A stretch of 64,000 nt of DNA from Chiridota heheva (lineage: Eukaryota; Echinodermata; Holothuroidea; Apodida; Chiridotidae). Every line of letters starts with the position of its first letter. The stretch's first letter is position 1. The notes under the pieces were generated by a model. It ran no database searches, had not been told where the DNA came from, and worked only from the letters and a program-made list of their open reading frames with translations. Where the stretch lies: positions 470,001-534,000 of the forward strand of contig JAIGNY010000711.1 in NCBI GenBank assembly GCA_020152595.1. Direction: 5' to 3'. The position numbers and the translations under genes are program-made. This document shows positions 24,273 through 36,450 of this stretch, in pieces.

Positions 24273-24364
24273 ATTGCTGGTCTTGCCAGCGGATACGTGC
24301 CCCGGTATTCATCGTTCAGCTAAAGCCATTGTAATCATACCATCATGTAGAGATTCATCTGCAG
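24273..24364 (+). other. Possible cassette exon inside the membrane-protein intron
   Basis: A stretch of 92 bases lies between a good acceptor (CATTCTCTGCAG) and a good donor (GCAG then GTGAGT). Only one frame is open, reading LLVLPADTCPGIHRSAKAIV. It enters from the transmembrane exon in phase but shifts the terminal exon into a frame that stops after 18 codons, so inclusion would shorten the tail. Confidence 0.25.
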
Positions 24365-24989
24365 GTGAGTCGTAGGCTCCTACTTTTTCAATGACACAAA
24401 AACAGAAACAAATTTACACTCCCATGTAGGTATCAGAAGGTAGCATGGAACTAATTAAGTATTAATTCACAGTGTTAAAATGAGGACCCACAGGATGTCA
24501 TTTTATGAAGGAACAAGTCAAGACGTATGTAAATTTCAGTGGGGATATCAATGGAATACGTCTCAGTGTAAAATGCTGAAGTTGGGAGACTTATTTATCA
24601 TGATGCAATCCTGGGAAAAATTGTTGTCAGATAAGAGTATTTTCTGCCATCTTGAACTCAGGCTTTAAAGAAGGGGCCAAACCTTGCCTGAATTCCTAAA
24701 GAAATGATCTCCATCCTAAAGATGGTAGTTTGTACCTGTCAGAACACATAAGACTTTTATTTTCCCCCCAAAACAAAACAAACAACCAGAATTGTGTGTG
24801 CGTGTGGGAAGGGGCAACTCCTCAAAAATGGGTCAGATGCAACGTGCGATGTGGGGGGAGGTGGGGGGCAGCGTGCGGTGTAGGACCCACGGGTGCTGGA
24901 TTTGAGGTCTGCACCACAGGAAAAAAAGTCTCCAAAACGCTCTAATTTGTTGGATAACTTTAAAATCTGTTGGAGGGATTTTTTATTTG

Positions 24990-25075
24990 TTTTTTGTTAG
25001 GGGCCCCTAGAGGTCAGGAGCTCGCTGGTCTAACCGGCAAAGATGTACAAGCGTTACACCACTGTCCTTAACCAG
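24990..25075 (-). repeat. Possible tRNA-like SINE fragment
   Basis: Minus strand reads GTGGTGTAACGC (A-box-like), but the B box is poor. Weak. Confidence 0.25.
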
Positions 25076-25551
25076 AACTGTGTGTGTGTGTGGGAAAAGA
25101 ATAGAGAATAGGAGGGGGAGAGCATAGCTCTTTCAATATTTTGGATAGAGAAGTTTGGAGCTGCATAAATTATCAATTTGAATACAAAATTAGTACCTCC
25201 AAACTTGAAAATGAAAAAAATGTTTTAAAATGGTCACTCATAAACATGTATGTACATGCAGAGGCAACATTGGCTAAATTACTTTAAAATATGTTTTGAT
25301 TAGTGTTTTGAGAATTTGAAAAGCAAAATGTTTACTAAGTTTAATATCAAAGGGAAGTTTGAATGGGGAAGGGGTGGGGTGTGTGGGTGTTTGGATATGG
25401 AAATAGATATATATATATTGAGGTTGGAGGAATGTAATGATGGATATCTTTATGAATTTCATAATGAAAACATTTTAAATACTTTTGTGAACATTTTTTC
25501 TTCTCTGTTTCAATATTTTTGTGAACTAATTTCTTTCTTTCTCTATTTCAG

Positions 25552-25852
25552 TAAAAATGGAAAGGAAAACTCAGCTTATCTCCATGACACACTGGGAGAT
25601 TTTGAGTTAACACCTGAATCAGGAAATAATGGTGTTGCCCAACAAGATGATAATCAATTACCCAACCATGTTTCAATGCCTGTACAGGAGAAGAAAAAGA
25701 TATTAAAGTTAGAAAATGGGGACGTCACTTGCGATGACGGCAACTCAAAGAAGAAAAGGAAGAAGAATAAATCAAAAGAATTGCCCAAATTGAAATTAGC
25801 TGGTTCTACAAATCCACCACCCCACCCTGATTCCACTTCTCTTGAAACCTGA
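25552..25852 (+). CDS. Terminal exon: lysine-rich cytoplasmic tail of the membrane protein
   Basis: The first base completes the codon left by the transmembrane exon. The frame then runs about 99 codons to TGA at 25850-25852. The tail reads KNGKENSAYLHDTLGDFELT, an acidic and glutamine/asparagine-rich middle, a basic patch (KKKRKKNKSK) and a proline-rich end (PPPHPDSTSLET). The acceptor CTCTATTTCAG is strong. Codon content differs clearly from the AT-rich flanks. No catalytic domain is visible; it could be an adaptor-binding tail. The last residues, SLET, do not form a confident PDZ motif. Family unknown. Confidence 0.55.
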
Positions 25853-28360
25853 TTCCCCAAAGCTAGAGGATTGCGGTTTGCCTTTAGTGTCATCCAATGG
25901 TATTACATAACAGGTCAACTCTCGCTGGCAGTGAGATCATCCTGATATTGTTGCCAAGAAGAAAGAGTTGTATGATTTCTTTTTTAAATATTGATCATAA
26001 ATATGTGTGATGCTGGTCTGTCAGAACTGAAAAATTAGTGGGATATCAGAAGCTTAATACAAGAATGTTTGAAACTTGAGTAGAAAAAAAGAGCGGTGGA
26101 GGGTGGCTTTGGGTGTGAATTCTAAGAGTTTTGTCTGCATATGTGCAAACATTGATTGTATGAAATGATGTTTTTGCCTCCCTCCAAATATTGTGTTTAA
26201 CACAAAATGACCCACAGCTAAGTTATTTTGTTTGTAAAGCTAAAATTAGAAGTTACATTTTCGTGATAAGGAGAGATGAAGTATTATGACAGTTTGAATT
26301 AGCAGTGTTGATGTTTTTAATGACAAGTGGTATATTACCACCAGAAATTTTCAAGGAAATTACTGGAAATTTTCATGGGAAATAAGAAAAAGATTTAAAG
26401 GGACAGCGTAAAATGTATGCCGTTGATGCAGGATTACAATATTTCTTCTTCTCCAAGTAATTTTGATAACAGGAAAGTATGAAATAGTACCATCTGTTGC
26501 CATAGCTTTAAATATTCATTAGATGAATAAAAACGACCAGGAACATGAATATTCATTATCATGAAAGTATTATCCAATATGGATTTCAGGCATATATCAA
26601 ATTATCAATCATTGCACATATTTATGATCTTAACTGCAGCAACACAGCTTCAGCTTAGAATCTTGTTTACTTGCTTATGGCAATTATGAAGGTAGACTTT
26701 TTGAATCTACTTTTGTGGAAATGCTATTTGTGGTATTGGAAATGCCTTTTAAAGAAAAGTCTTGCCAAAATTTATATGAAGAAAGGTTATGCACGAAATT
26801 GTTCTTAAATTTATTTTCTAATTCCCTGCAAGGAAATATGGCAAATTGATACGAATGATACGAGTGGTTGATGGGTTACTATTGTGTGCTGTCGTGAGAA
26901 TACCAAAAATGATAATTTATTACTGTTTGTCATAAAATAATCTATTACTTTTCTTTCATAAAATAATATATTATGGTAGGGATATCAGCTTATAATAGCT
27001 GTAGTTTTAAAACAATAAGTTATTATTATTTTTTTTATAGAAGTCAATCGGCTTAATTAACTTCAATTGAATTAAATTCACTTAACCAGTGCTTTCGGGT
27101 TTTTTTTGCTGTACCATCAAAGTGCCAACAATTTTTAGGATGCAGTGTACTTTTTTGAGTATACAAATAGGTAATGCTTCAATAAGGCACATTTTTTCAC
27201 ATAATAATTAATGTATTGAAGAGGGAACAATAAGGAGTAATAAGCGATTGAGCCACTTGTTAATAGATAACATGCTCTTTAATTTTCGCTGAATGAGGCT
27301 GCACACAATTTTTATTCATAAGAGAGTTGATACATTACCTGCTTTTGCTTGAAGAAGGATTTTTATTTTGTTTTAAAAAGGTATAATAGGCACGTAGGAA
27401 GTGTATCAATATTATTTCAAGTTAAATCCATACTCTGGCCATGATGTCCCATCAGGTCGGTGCTTATCCCCAATTTCTTTGGCATAAGTAGATGAGAGCA
27501 CTTGGCTCCCCCTAGACATGATGCCAGTCCATTGCAGGTCCACTCCCCAGCAGTGCTGGTACTCATTTTACAGCTGACTAGACTGGTGCAAAATAGAGTA
27601 AAGTGTCTTGCTCAAGAATGCAATTCAATGCTTATGACACAAGGTACCTTTTGCATCAATTTTGAATCAATTTCAGTTATCAACTAAAAGGCCATGGGAT
27701 GACAACTCATGTAAGAAAAAGGAGGTCAAAATGTTTATTTTGTTGTTTGTTAGCAGGGGCAAAAAAACAACAATTGCTTGCCTGCCAAGTTCAGTGTGCA
27801 ATGGCTCATTAGGGGTGGTAAAGCTGGGAGGCTAGGGCTTCAACCCCCAATAATTTGAGGTGAACATCTGTTATTATGTTACCCAACCTAATTAGCCCCA
27901 ATATAGTATCACATGTCACCTGACCTCATTGCCCCCTCCATTAATATTTTTAACGCTCCGCTGCCCCTGCTAACAGTTTTTGTGCAAATAGGTTTTGGGA
28001 GTAGATTTCATAAACCAGCAGTTTGTTGTATTTAGAAGATGCTGTTTTACACCTTGGTAACAGGGGAGCCTTGTTGGTAATCTACATTTTGAAATGATAA
28101 TTTATTCTGTACATTTTCACATATTTTCTGTTTTCATTACATTGTATTCACCCTGTTTTGGACATAGTTTTTAGTCATTCATTATTCAACAGTATTTTTC
28201 ATTTTCCTTGATTTAACATTTCTTGCATGTAACTCATTTTCTCAAAGTCTTTATGACTTATTTTTGTACTCTTAACCTACCATAGCTTTATAGCTTTAGC
28301 ATATTGTGTGCAGAAGTAACAGTTTAAAACTTAATTGTATAAAAGGAATATGAATAAAAA
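25853..28360 (+). other. Probable 3' untranslated region or downstream flank of the membrane-protein gene
   Basis: No coding frame. AATAAA hexamers at about 26526 and 28353 are candidate polyadenylation signals. It contains a SINE on the minus strand at 27421-27632. Confidence 0.4.
27421..27632 (-). mobile_element. SINE body (same family as 58605-58857)
   Basis: On the minus strand it shares CAGCTGTAAAATGAG, ACCAGCA, GGGAGT, ATGGACTGGC and GGGATAAGCACC with the element at 58.6 kb. The tRNA-like head is not visible here. Confidence 0.65.
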
Positions 28361-30124
28361 GAAATTTGAGATTTACATCTTTCTTACCAAAATCATTTGA
28401 TCCAACTTATTAGTTAAAATGTTTTGCTTCTGTAAATTTATTCATATTTACTTTCTAATAAACTTTCGTAGAAAATCTCACATTTATTTTGCTATTATCA
28501 TGGTTTTGATGTGTTAGAGGCTAATTAGTAGGCAGTATATAGAAATCTGCTTCTAAATAGTTCATTTTTCTTGCACTTTACTTGGTTGTAAACAACTAGT
28601 GAAACATGGGGCAGCAATACGGAAAAAGTAATGAGTACAAGCAGTTAAATGTTTTGAATAGGAGTACAAAACTTTAGACAAATGTTGTATAGTGATTTTC
28701 AAAAACAGGGAGAGGGGTGTAGGAGTACAAAACCCAGATTTGTCCAAGTGTGAATACAGATTTACCTCAGCCCAACCTCTTCAAGTCAATAGACATGAAA
28801 TAACTTAGGACTAAAACTTGCATTTCTCGATACAGTGACATCAGTTACACCGTTTTGTATTTCAGATGTTGAGTTTTGAATTATATTGGAAGTAAGTTTA
28901 ATGTCATTAATCTGGAACATAAAGTGCAATATTCTAGTGACCTTTGGGCTGGTTTGTAATCACCTTGATTTAATATTCTTTCTGGAATTTTAGGGAATTG
29001 TTTATTTTTGGACAAGTAAATTTGCTCTATTATTTTGGTTGGTATTGGGCTTTCAGTGCTTTCAAATGCCTTTTTTTATTTAACTGAGATGATTGTATTG
29101 ATTGCTACGTTATTTTATCTTATGGCTCGTAAATGTTTTTATGCGATAATAAGAAAGCAACCTTTTTTCAAGTTTAATGGTTAAGGATGAACCCAGAACA
29201 AAACGGGTAAAAAAATTTTTTTTTTTAGTTTGCTCACTGACCCTACCCTCTCCCATTGCATTAATAAGACATCCCAGAGTATACCTGCTTTATTGCTGTT
29301 AATAAACCAAGTGTTGAAGTTAGCAGCAAGACTATTCTTACATTGTACATTGTACTGAATTGTTCAATTTTGCAGTAATTTTAAATTTACTTGATTGTCT
29401 TTCTCAGAAATTCTTACGTACGTTTGTACATAAATATCATTCTGTTGCTTTTTCGTTTCAATGCTGCGGTAGTTTTGTTCAGTGTAAGATTTGATTAAGG
29501 TTTGCAACACTCTTAAATCACATAACATACATTCCCTCCACTAAAGCCATCTCTTGCATTTAGACTTAAAGCCCAAGTCTTTAAAAGTTTTAAAGTGATC
29601 ATAGTAAGTGTCCTTAAAACAAAACCTTCCCATGTTATCTTTTATAACAATCTTGATTCTGTTGACTGAGCTAACATTTCTTTGTTACTAGGATACTCAT
29701 CCAAGAAAGCAGTGCATTTTTCTTAATTCATTGCTTTTTTAGCTGCTTCTTTTGAGGCCCAAACACACCTAGTTATAAAACTGTTTTGGTCTTCACATAA
29801 GCATCAGCTAGGATACTTTTTCAGTCTCATTGCCTGTTTAACTTCCATTGATACTTTTTAAATACATGGGACGCTCTTTTAAAAATTAGCAGCATTCTTA
29901 ACGCCCACAAGTGCAAACATTTTTTGACATTTAAAACTTCTTAGTACCTGAGAAATTAATGGTACTACTGGATAGTCTGTGAAAAGTGGATAAGAGGTCT
30001 TCACATTAGTGGACAATTGATAAGTGTAATTGTGTCTCAATGGGGAGGTAGATATAGTTTTGGATTTCAAATGGAAATCATACCAGACTTGAGAGCTTTT
30101 TATTGATTGGAATATTTTACATCT
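28361..30124. other. Intergenic, AT-rich; nothing recognised
   Basis: No gene, RNA or clear repeat can be supported. Confidence 0.5.
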
Positions 30125-30310
30125 CTTCTTTCTTTTGAGGAGGGTGGGGGTGGAAAGAGGGTAGGGTGGGGGAAGAAGGTAGGGCGGGAAGAGGTTAGGG
30201 AAGCGAAAAGGGTAGGCGGGGAACTGGGTAGGCAGGGGAACTGGGTAGGCAGGGGAACTGGGTAGGCAGGGGAACTGGGTAGGCAGGGGAACTGGGTAGG
30301 CAGGGAGAGC
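30125..30310. repeat. G-rich 18-bp minisatellite
   Basis: Five near-identical units of GAACTGGGTAGGCAGGGG at 30215-30305 follow a looser GGGTAGGG-rich stretch. The plus strand has many closely spaced G-runs and could form G-quadruplexes. The minus strand reads a spurious Pro/Leu repeat. Confidence 0.9.
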
Positions 30311-33300
30311 TTGTCCAACCTTGCCACTACATAGCCATTCCATGTGCTTCTATTTTGACCTGTGGGTTATGAAGAAAAAAAAACAGTTGTCTTTTAGGTC
30401 TTCTGTAATTTGAATAATTACCCCTAAGAGGTGCTACTGTTCCTTACTATGAACCTTCTGTTTTTGAAACCATTGTTTTAAGATCAAAAGAAAGAGGGTT
30501 TTGTGGGATGGAATCACTATTTTTTACAAATATATTAGCAAAAGAATAACAGATTTAAGAATAGTTATTAAGGTGATTGCAGTGAAGCTTTAATTTTTTG
30601 TCAAATTCATCATCAGCAGCTGTATAATGTTATTGTGTATTTATTTCTGAATTAAGGGAAGTTAATGGTTACATTCCAAATATGAACTTTTGAGTGATAT
30701 AGTCAGTATTAAATAGCGTGTCCGCTCTTTTACAATCTAATATTGCAACAACGTACATCATCATTTTAAATATATATGCAATTGCATCAGTGTTTTTGTT
30801 TGGTTAAAATGGACATAGAATTGTGAGTAGTAAGATGTATTAGATTCCCATCTCAGGTCCCCCCCTTAGGTTCCCTTTAGATTCCCATCTTAGGTTCCCC
30901 CTTTTGCCTTTGTGCTATTTGTCTTATGCCATTGGTGTAAGATATGCAAAAAATGATAATTAAATGCTGTAAATTATACATATAACAACAGTTTGCTTTT
31001 AAAAGTTTTTTTTTAAGGATTACTTTTCTTTAAAATAGAGGTAATAGAAATCTCCAGATCTTTACCCATTTAAGGCAGTGTCCTAAAGTAATTTAACACC
31101 TGTTTAGCAGACAGGAATAGACACCAACTGCTTACCTGCTATCAGAGGCTTTATAAGTAATGAAATAAAAGAGAATTAACAATGAATGAATAAATTACAC
31201 TTATTATGTACAAATGCAGTTCTTATTCTTTTGTTTGGTTTGGTTTGTTGATGTTTAACTTTTATTTTATTTTCTTGTAAATTTTGTGACAGTTCTATGA
31301 AGAAATTGCTCGAGTCATGGGAGGACACAATTTTACCATTCTTGTAATTTGTTTGCCTAAGCATAATTCAGGATATATGATGCCTGCATAATATGTTATT
31401 GTATTGTTTTATATAATTAATATACTCTGCTCCACATTGTCGTATTTCATTCGCAAACTTCCAACTCATGCTTTAGAAGAAGACTGAATAAGTATAAATG
31501 TTTTAGCAGATTGAAAGGCACGAGGCTTAGACAATACCTGTGGTTCAAAAAACATAAATATTTTGCAATATTTAGGAAAATGCAAATGATTTTGATTTAA
31601 GGGATGCAAATGCTTTAAGTAGATGCATGAATTTTCGGAATAGATGCAAGAATTTTCAGACCAATGGTTGGTGTAAATTATTTATGCAAATTTTGGGAGT
31701 AACCTGAAAAATCTATGCTGTTATTTGAATTTTATTTCTTTCGTTCTGCTTAATGTTTCACAGAGATTTATAGGGAAACTTCATATAACTTATATATTTG
31801 TAGTGTAAAGGTACGTACATGAGCAGATGGGAAAAGCTTGTTCTTGTAATGTGCATGTCGTACCCCATATGAATAATTTAACACAAATAGTTTTCTAATA
31901 ATTTAGAGAAGAGAAGAAATACGTTCAAAATCTGCATGTATGACATCAAGCTATACCCTGCGAGGTCACTTTTCAACACACGTGAAATCTTTGAAATGTA
32001 ATAACAACTCCTAAACAGATTAAATATCAACATGATTTCTACACCAGTTTTTTTCATTAATTGTCCTGTGTTAATTATTTATTTATATTTATTTATTTCA
32101 TTCAATGTTCAAGCCTCCAGCCTATTACATACAAAATATAAGTACATTGATTTAACAATTTCTGATCAAAGCAAAGAATTAATGTTTTAAGCACAAAAAA
32201 CATGAATGTACACAAAATACATGCCCATACCAAAAACAGGTAATCAAAAACAAATGAACATTCAAAACAAATGGAGAATGGAATTGTTGAACAATAAAGT
32301 AACTATTAATTTATACAACATAGAAAGTATATGTAATACTACATTTAAATGTAGTATATAAGCAATTTATAATCCTTTAGTTGGAAATAATTTAAAAGGG
32401 ATATAAAAGTGCCTTTAAAACATCACAAGTCAGTTTTAAACACATTTGTGGAATCTCTGAAATTCAATGTTTTAACCTGAACATGATATCAAAGTAGTGA
32501 TTTATTGATGTCCATCATACAAAATATGTATTTTTGAATATTCCAAAAAAAGTTCTATAAAACCAAATTGCTGTGTCATACTGTGTTACATTAATGTTGT
32601 TAAGTAATACATGTATTTTCAATTGAAATATTGCATAAAGACTTTATAGCAGTTTCAAGGTAGCAGGGTCTCTTTACGTTTGTCAAGAAAGTTTTTAAAG
32701 GTCTATTGATGTGTAGAGCAAATTGGCAAATACAAATGAATCTATACAGAACTGTCTTGGAATTTTGTAAACACATTTAGTTGCCAAGTTGTGGCTATTC
32801 AATGCAGGAATTTTCAGTATGCGCTAATTTTGTGATGCACGTATGAGTGGGCATACAACTCCAGACCTACAATTCAGATTTCACCAGAAATGATGATGAG
32901 GTGTATTCCTGCTAGAATTTGGAAGGAATATGGTAATTAACTTGTCTGAGTTAGATGATTGACAGCTTTTTCAACCAATCAATCACTGCATGAATTTGCC
33001 TAGCAAAAAAATCTGCATAGCTAAGTGGGGCAAACATCCTACACAGTACTGGTACAGTAGTTAGTGGCGCGGGCTCTTGTAGTCAATGCAATTTAAAGTA
33101 CAACACAAATTTCTGCACACACAGAGTGAAAACAAACATTGCACTAACGGGCCTGCTGCTGGCTTTGTAAATCTGATTGCTGTTACCCAGAATACTTAGC
33201 AAACTGAATTTTGTTTATCCCTTTGCTAACTCTAAAGATCCGGAGAAGTGCCATAAATAGATCAAAGCTTGCAGCAAGCCTCGCGAACATCTAAATGTCA

Positions 33301-33459
33301 ATGCATTGGTAATGCAGTTGTGGATTTAAGGTTTGTTTTTCCCCCCACCTAGTTTACTGTGTTGCTTTGGTGGGTGTGGCTAATTTTGTACCTCAGAGAC
33401 AATAATCAAAGAAGCACTGTAGGCCAGTCCTGATGATAAGAAAGTCTATTGCCACTATA
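30311..33459. other. Intergenic, AT-rich; LINE tail fragment at about 31230
   Basis: The only recognisable item is a minus-strand tail (GTTAAACATCAACAAACCAA) near 31235-31260. Confidence 0.45.
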
Positions 33460-33690
33460 TGTTTAAAGGAATATGGTTAAGAAGCACTTTAACACTGAAA
33501 ATGATTTTTTTTTTTAAATTCTATTTCTGCTGGAAGTTGATAGGAATATGGCTAAGAAGCACTTTAAGATTGAAAATGATAGAAATTCTATTCCTGCTGG
33601 AATTTGATAGGCATCTAGTAAATAATCACTTAAAAAACTGTAAATATTGAGAGTCTGTTCTTGCTAGAATTTAATAGGGGTATGGTAAAC
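33460..33690. repeat. Diverged tandem repeat, period about 75 bp
   Basis: GGAATATGGTTAAGAAGCAC, GGAATATGGCTAAGAAGCAC and later degenerate units alternate with CTATTTCTGCTGGAA-like phrases. Confidence 0.7.
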
Positions 33691-34934
33691 CCCTTCAGTA
33701 TGAATTTATTGCACCTGCTCATAGAATTTTGACAGACAATTCAAAAGCAATGGATTTATATCTAATATAGAATCTGAGGCATGTCCATTCATACAAAAAA
33801 AGTGCAGGTGCTTGAAAATTCAATAAAGTTGCCAGCTGATTTGGTGACAGATTTGCCACTTTCATGGTTTAAAGTAGCTTTTAAAAGCCTATGGACAGGT
33901 ATAAAGGTTTTTTGTTCAACCACGTACAGATAAGAGCATTAAATGCTGAATTCAATATAGTCTTTGAATTTTGAAAATAGCATGTGTAGTTGTCAATTTA
34001 TGAGCAATCAAAGAATTATTTAATATATTGAAAAAATGTGATGTATGTAACAGGAAAACACCTCAAAATATTTTTGTTTTTCTTTATATTTCTACCCTTA
34101 ATTTTAGACCTTGCAAATGTTCCAAAATTTCTCCAGCTGGTTGGTTTGGGGATATGGTAAATAAAGATCAAATCCTCTTCATTAGAATTATCTTTCCTCT
34201 TTCAAAGAGAAATTGCAGAGGGTTAAAAAACAAGGGATTTACATAAGAAAATAGAGACTACGTAACACAAAAATTTGCATATTTGCACAGAAAGCTGTGA
34301 AATGGCCAATTTTAACTAATTTTGATGAAATGTGTTGCTTTCATGTGTTTTCTTGATTTTAAATTGGGCTAATGTTGCCTTTACCTGTCCATATACCTTC
34401 AAATGAGATTAAGTGCCTCTACACGTCTATATAGACCTTTAAACAGAGACTTAGGTGAACACTTACAAAAATGATGAAGAGACTTTCAGCTTATGCGTCA
34501 TATTTAGATGCTACATATCTTATGTTGGGCTCGTAAAGCATTTTTTTTATGTGGATGTAGACGTCTCATTTTTGTTTAACTATGAAGTCAAGAATAAAGT
34601 TAACTGAATAACTTTTGAATGTAAATAAAATGCTTTGCATTGGAGTGTGAAAGCGATAAATATCTTTAATTCATCATATCTTTAAAACGACTCTGTGATA
34701 TATTTTTTAAGATGATTTTCATGTGTATAAAATATTACTCAAGATTTAATATATTTAACATGGATACAATTCATGCATTTTTCCTCTTTTCTGCTGTTTT
34801 AGTCGGTTATGTTAGTGATTTTATTTTTTATTGATTTTTGGAGAATAATCTCTGCAGAGAGCAGAGGTGTAGAAAGTGAGAGAAAGGGTTGCAAACTGCC
34901 CACTGAGAGAATATTATCTTCCCAGTTGGTAGGT
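33691..34934. other. Intergenic; nothing recognised
   Basis: AT-rich, no supported feature. Confidence 0.5.
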
Positions 34935-35274
34935 AAACCCTCTTTCGCATCAGCCATGCCACAGCCAGGAGTACTATCAAGGACAGTAAAACCAACACTT
35001 GGAACAACTTCATCTCTTTCTCACCTTTAACTAAGAAGACCTGCCCAACCGGCAGGGTGGGCAGGTCTCCCATGGAATGGTAACCTTTTCACCTCGAAAA
35101 AGGACATCGTTAACCACCTTGCTGCCTCTCTCAGCAACTCGTCCTCGGTCAACTACTCTAATGCTTTCAAAGCCCGAAAAGCTTGGATGAAGCCTGGAGT
35201 ATCACCTTTCCCTCCGACAACACCGAGAGCTACAACACCCATCTCACCCTTTCTGAATTAAACCAAGCCATCCA

Positions 35275-36084
35275 TTTGCGGATGACACTAATATTTTTTA
35301 TCAGGGTAGTGACACACATGAGTTAAAAAATAATGTTTGTTCTGGTTTATCTAAATTTTATGATTCGTTTTCTGCAAACAAGTTGTCTCTTAACATTAGT
35401 AAAACTAATTATGTAGTATTTGGACCACTTGGCAAAAATTGGGATGTCACTATCCACCTAAATAACATTAGAATTAGTAAAGTAGATATCACAAAATTCT
35501 TAGGGGTCTATATTGATTCAAATCTTTCTTGGTCCGATCGTATTCATTCAATTTCCAATAAGATTTCGAGAGGTGTTGGTATCTTGTCAAAATTGAAACA
35601 TTTCATTCCACGAACGATTTTATGGTCCTTGTATCAAACACTTATTTTACCTCATTTATCTTATTGTTGCAGTGTTTGGTCGAGTGCTGCTAAATCAATC
35701 TTGAATAAATTAGTGATCTTACAAAAACGGGCCATCCGACATATCACCAATGCTTATTATCGTGACAGTACTAGTAATTTATTTTTGTCTCTTAACCTCC
35801 TTAAACTACCAGACCTCGTTAACATTAATCTTGCCACCATTGCTCACCAAGCTACTAACAATAATCTTCCATCAACTTTTATAAAGATATTTAGGACTAA
35901 CAAAGAAACTCACAACTACAATACCCGTCAATCAAACAACATCCATTGTGTTCCCTGTCGCACCAACATAAGATTTAATATGTGCAACCGTGCAATTGAT
36001 ACCTGGAATTCACTCTCAATTGACTTGCAAAGCTGCAAATCTCTAGTCTGTTTGAAAAAAACCTTAAACGTAAATACATCATGA
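35275..36084 (+). CDS. Reverse transcriptase C-terminal fragment of the nested LINE, uninterrupted
   Basis: An open frame of 269 codons covers the catalytic FADDTNIFY motif, KTNYVVFG, then FLGVYIDSNLSWSDRI and the thumb region GILSKLKHFIPRTILWSLYQ, ending with the connection-type region YNTRQSNNI. It has no RNase H domain, unlike the host LINE. The palm N-terminus, fingers and endonuclease are missing by 5' truncation, so the fragment cannot be active, but the absence of stops points to a recent insertion. The precise clade (CR1, L2, Daphne or similar) is not settled. Confidence 0.8.
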   Translation, partial: FADDTNIFYQGSDTHELKNNVCSGLSKFYDSFSANKLSLNISKTNYVVFGPLGKNWDVTIHLNNIRISKVDITKFLGVYIDSNLSWSDRIHSISNKISRGVGILSKLKHFIPRTILWSLYQTLILPHLSYCCSVWSSAAKSILNKLVILQKRAIRHITNAYYRDSTSNLFLSLNLLKLPDLVNINLATIAHQATNNNLPSTFIKIFRTNKETHNYNTRQSNNIHCVPCRTNIRFNMCNRAIDTWNSLSIDLQSCKSLVCLKKTLNVNTS

Positions 36085-36450
36085 ACTATTGATTAGTTTT
36101 TTAATAATTCCCATTTACTGTTGAATACTTACATCCTTACTTCCAGTACGTCATTACTTTATCTGGGATCGGGTGGGGTGGGATGGAAACATGTGGCTTC
36201 GATTGTATGTATTGGTGTGTGGGGTGGGTGCGTTTTGTATTACCAATTTGTTATCTTTTTTGTTTTGTATTTTGGGAGTGTTGTACTCAGTTAAGCTCAT
36301 TAGAGTTTTTATACAACACTTTCTTTCACAACCATATATATTCTGCTGTATATACATATTTTGTAAATTTCATGATAATTGCAAATAAGACTATTCTGTA
36401 ATTATATGTAGTTTGGTTGTGAAAAAAAACAAATAAATAATTAAACAAAT
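35275..36450 (+). mobile_element. CR1/jockey-like LINE, 5'-truncated, nested in LINE copy 3
   Basis: Starts abruptly at the reverse-transcriptase catalytic motif FADD and ends in an A-rich tail (AAACAAATAAATAATTAAAC). Copy 3 sequence continues on both sides, so this insertion is the younger event. Confidence 0.85.

Noticed and set aside
24480-24668. 62-codon plus-strand ORF with Cys and Trp residues
   Set aside because: No splice sites in a compatible phase and no recognisable family.
30100-30343. Pro-rich minus-strand repeat ORF
   Set aside because: Translation of the G-rich 18-bp minisatellite.
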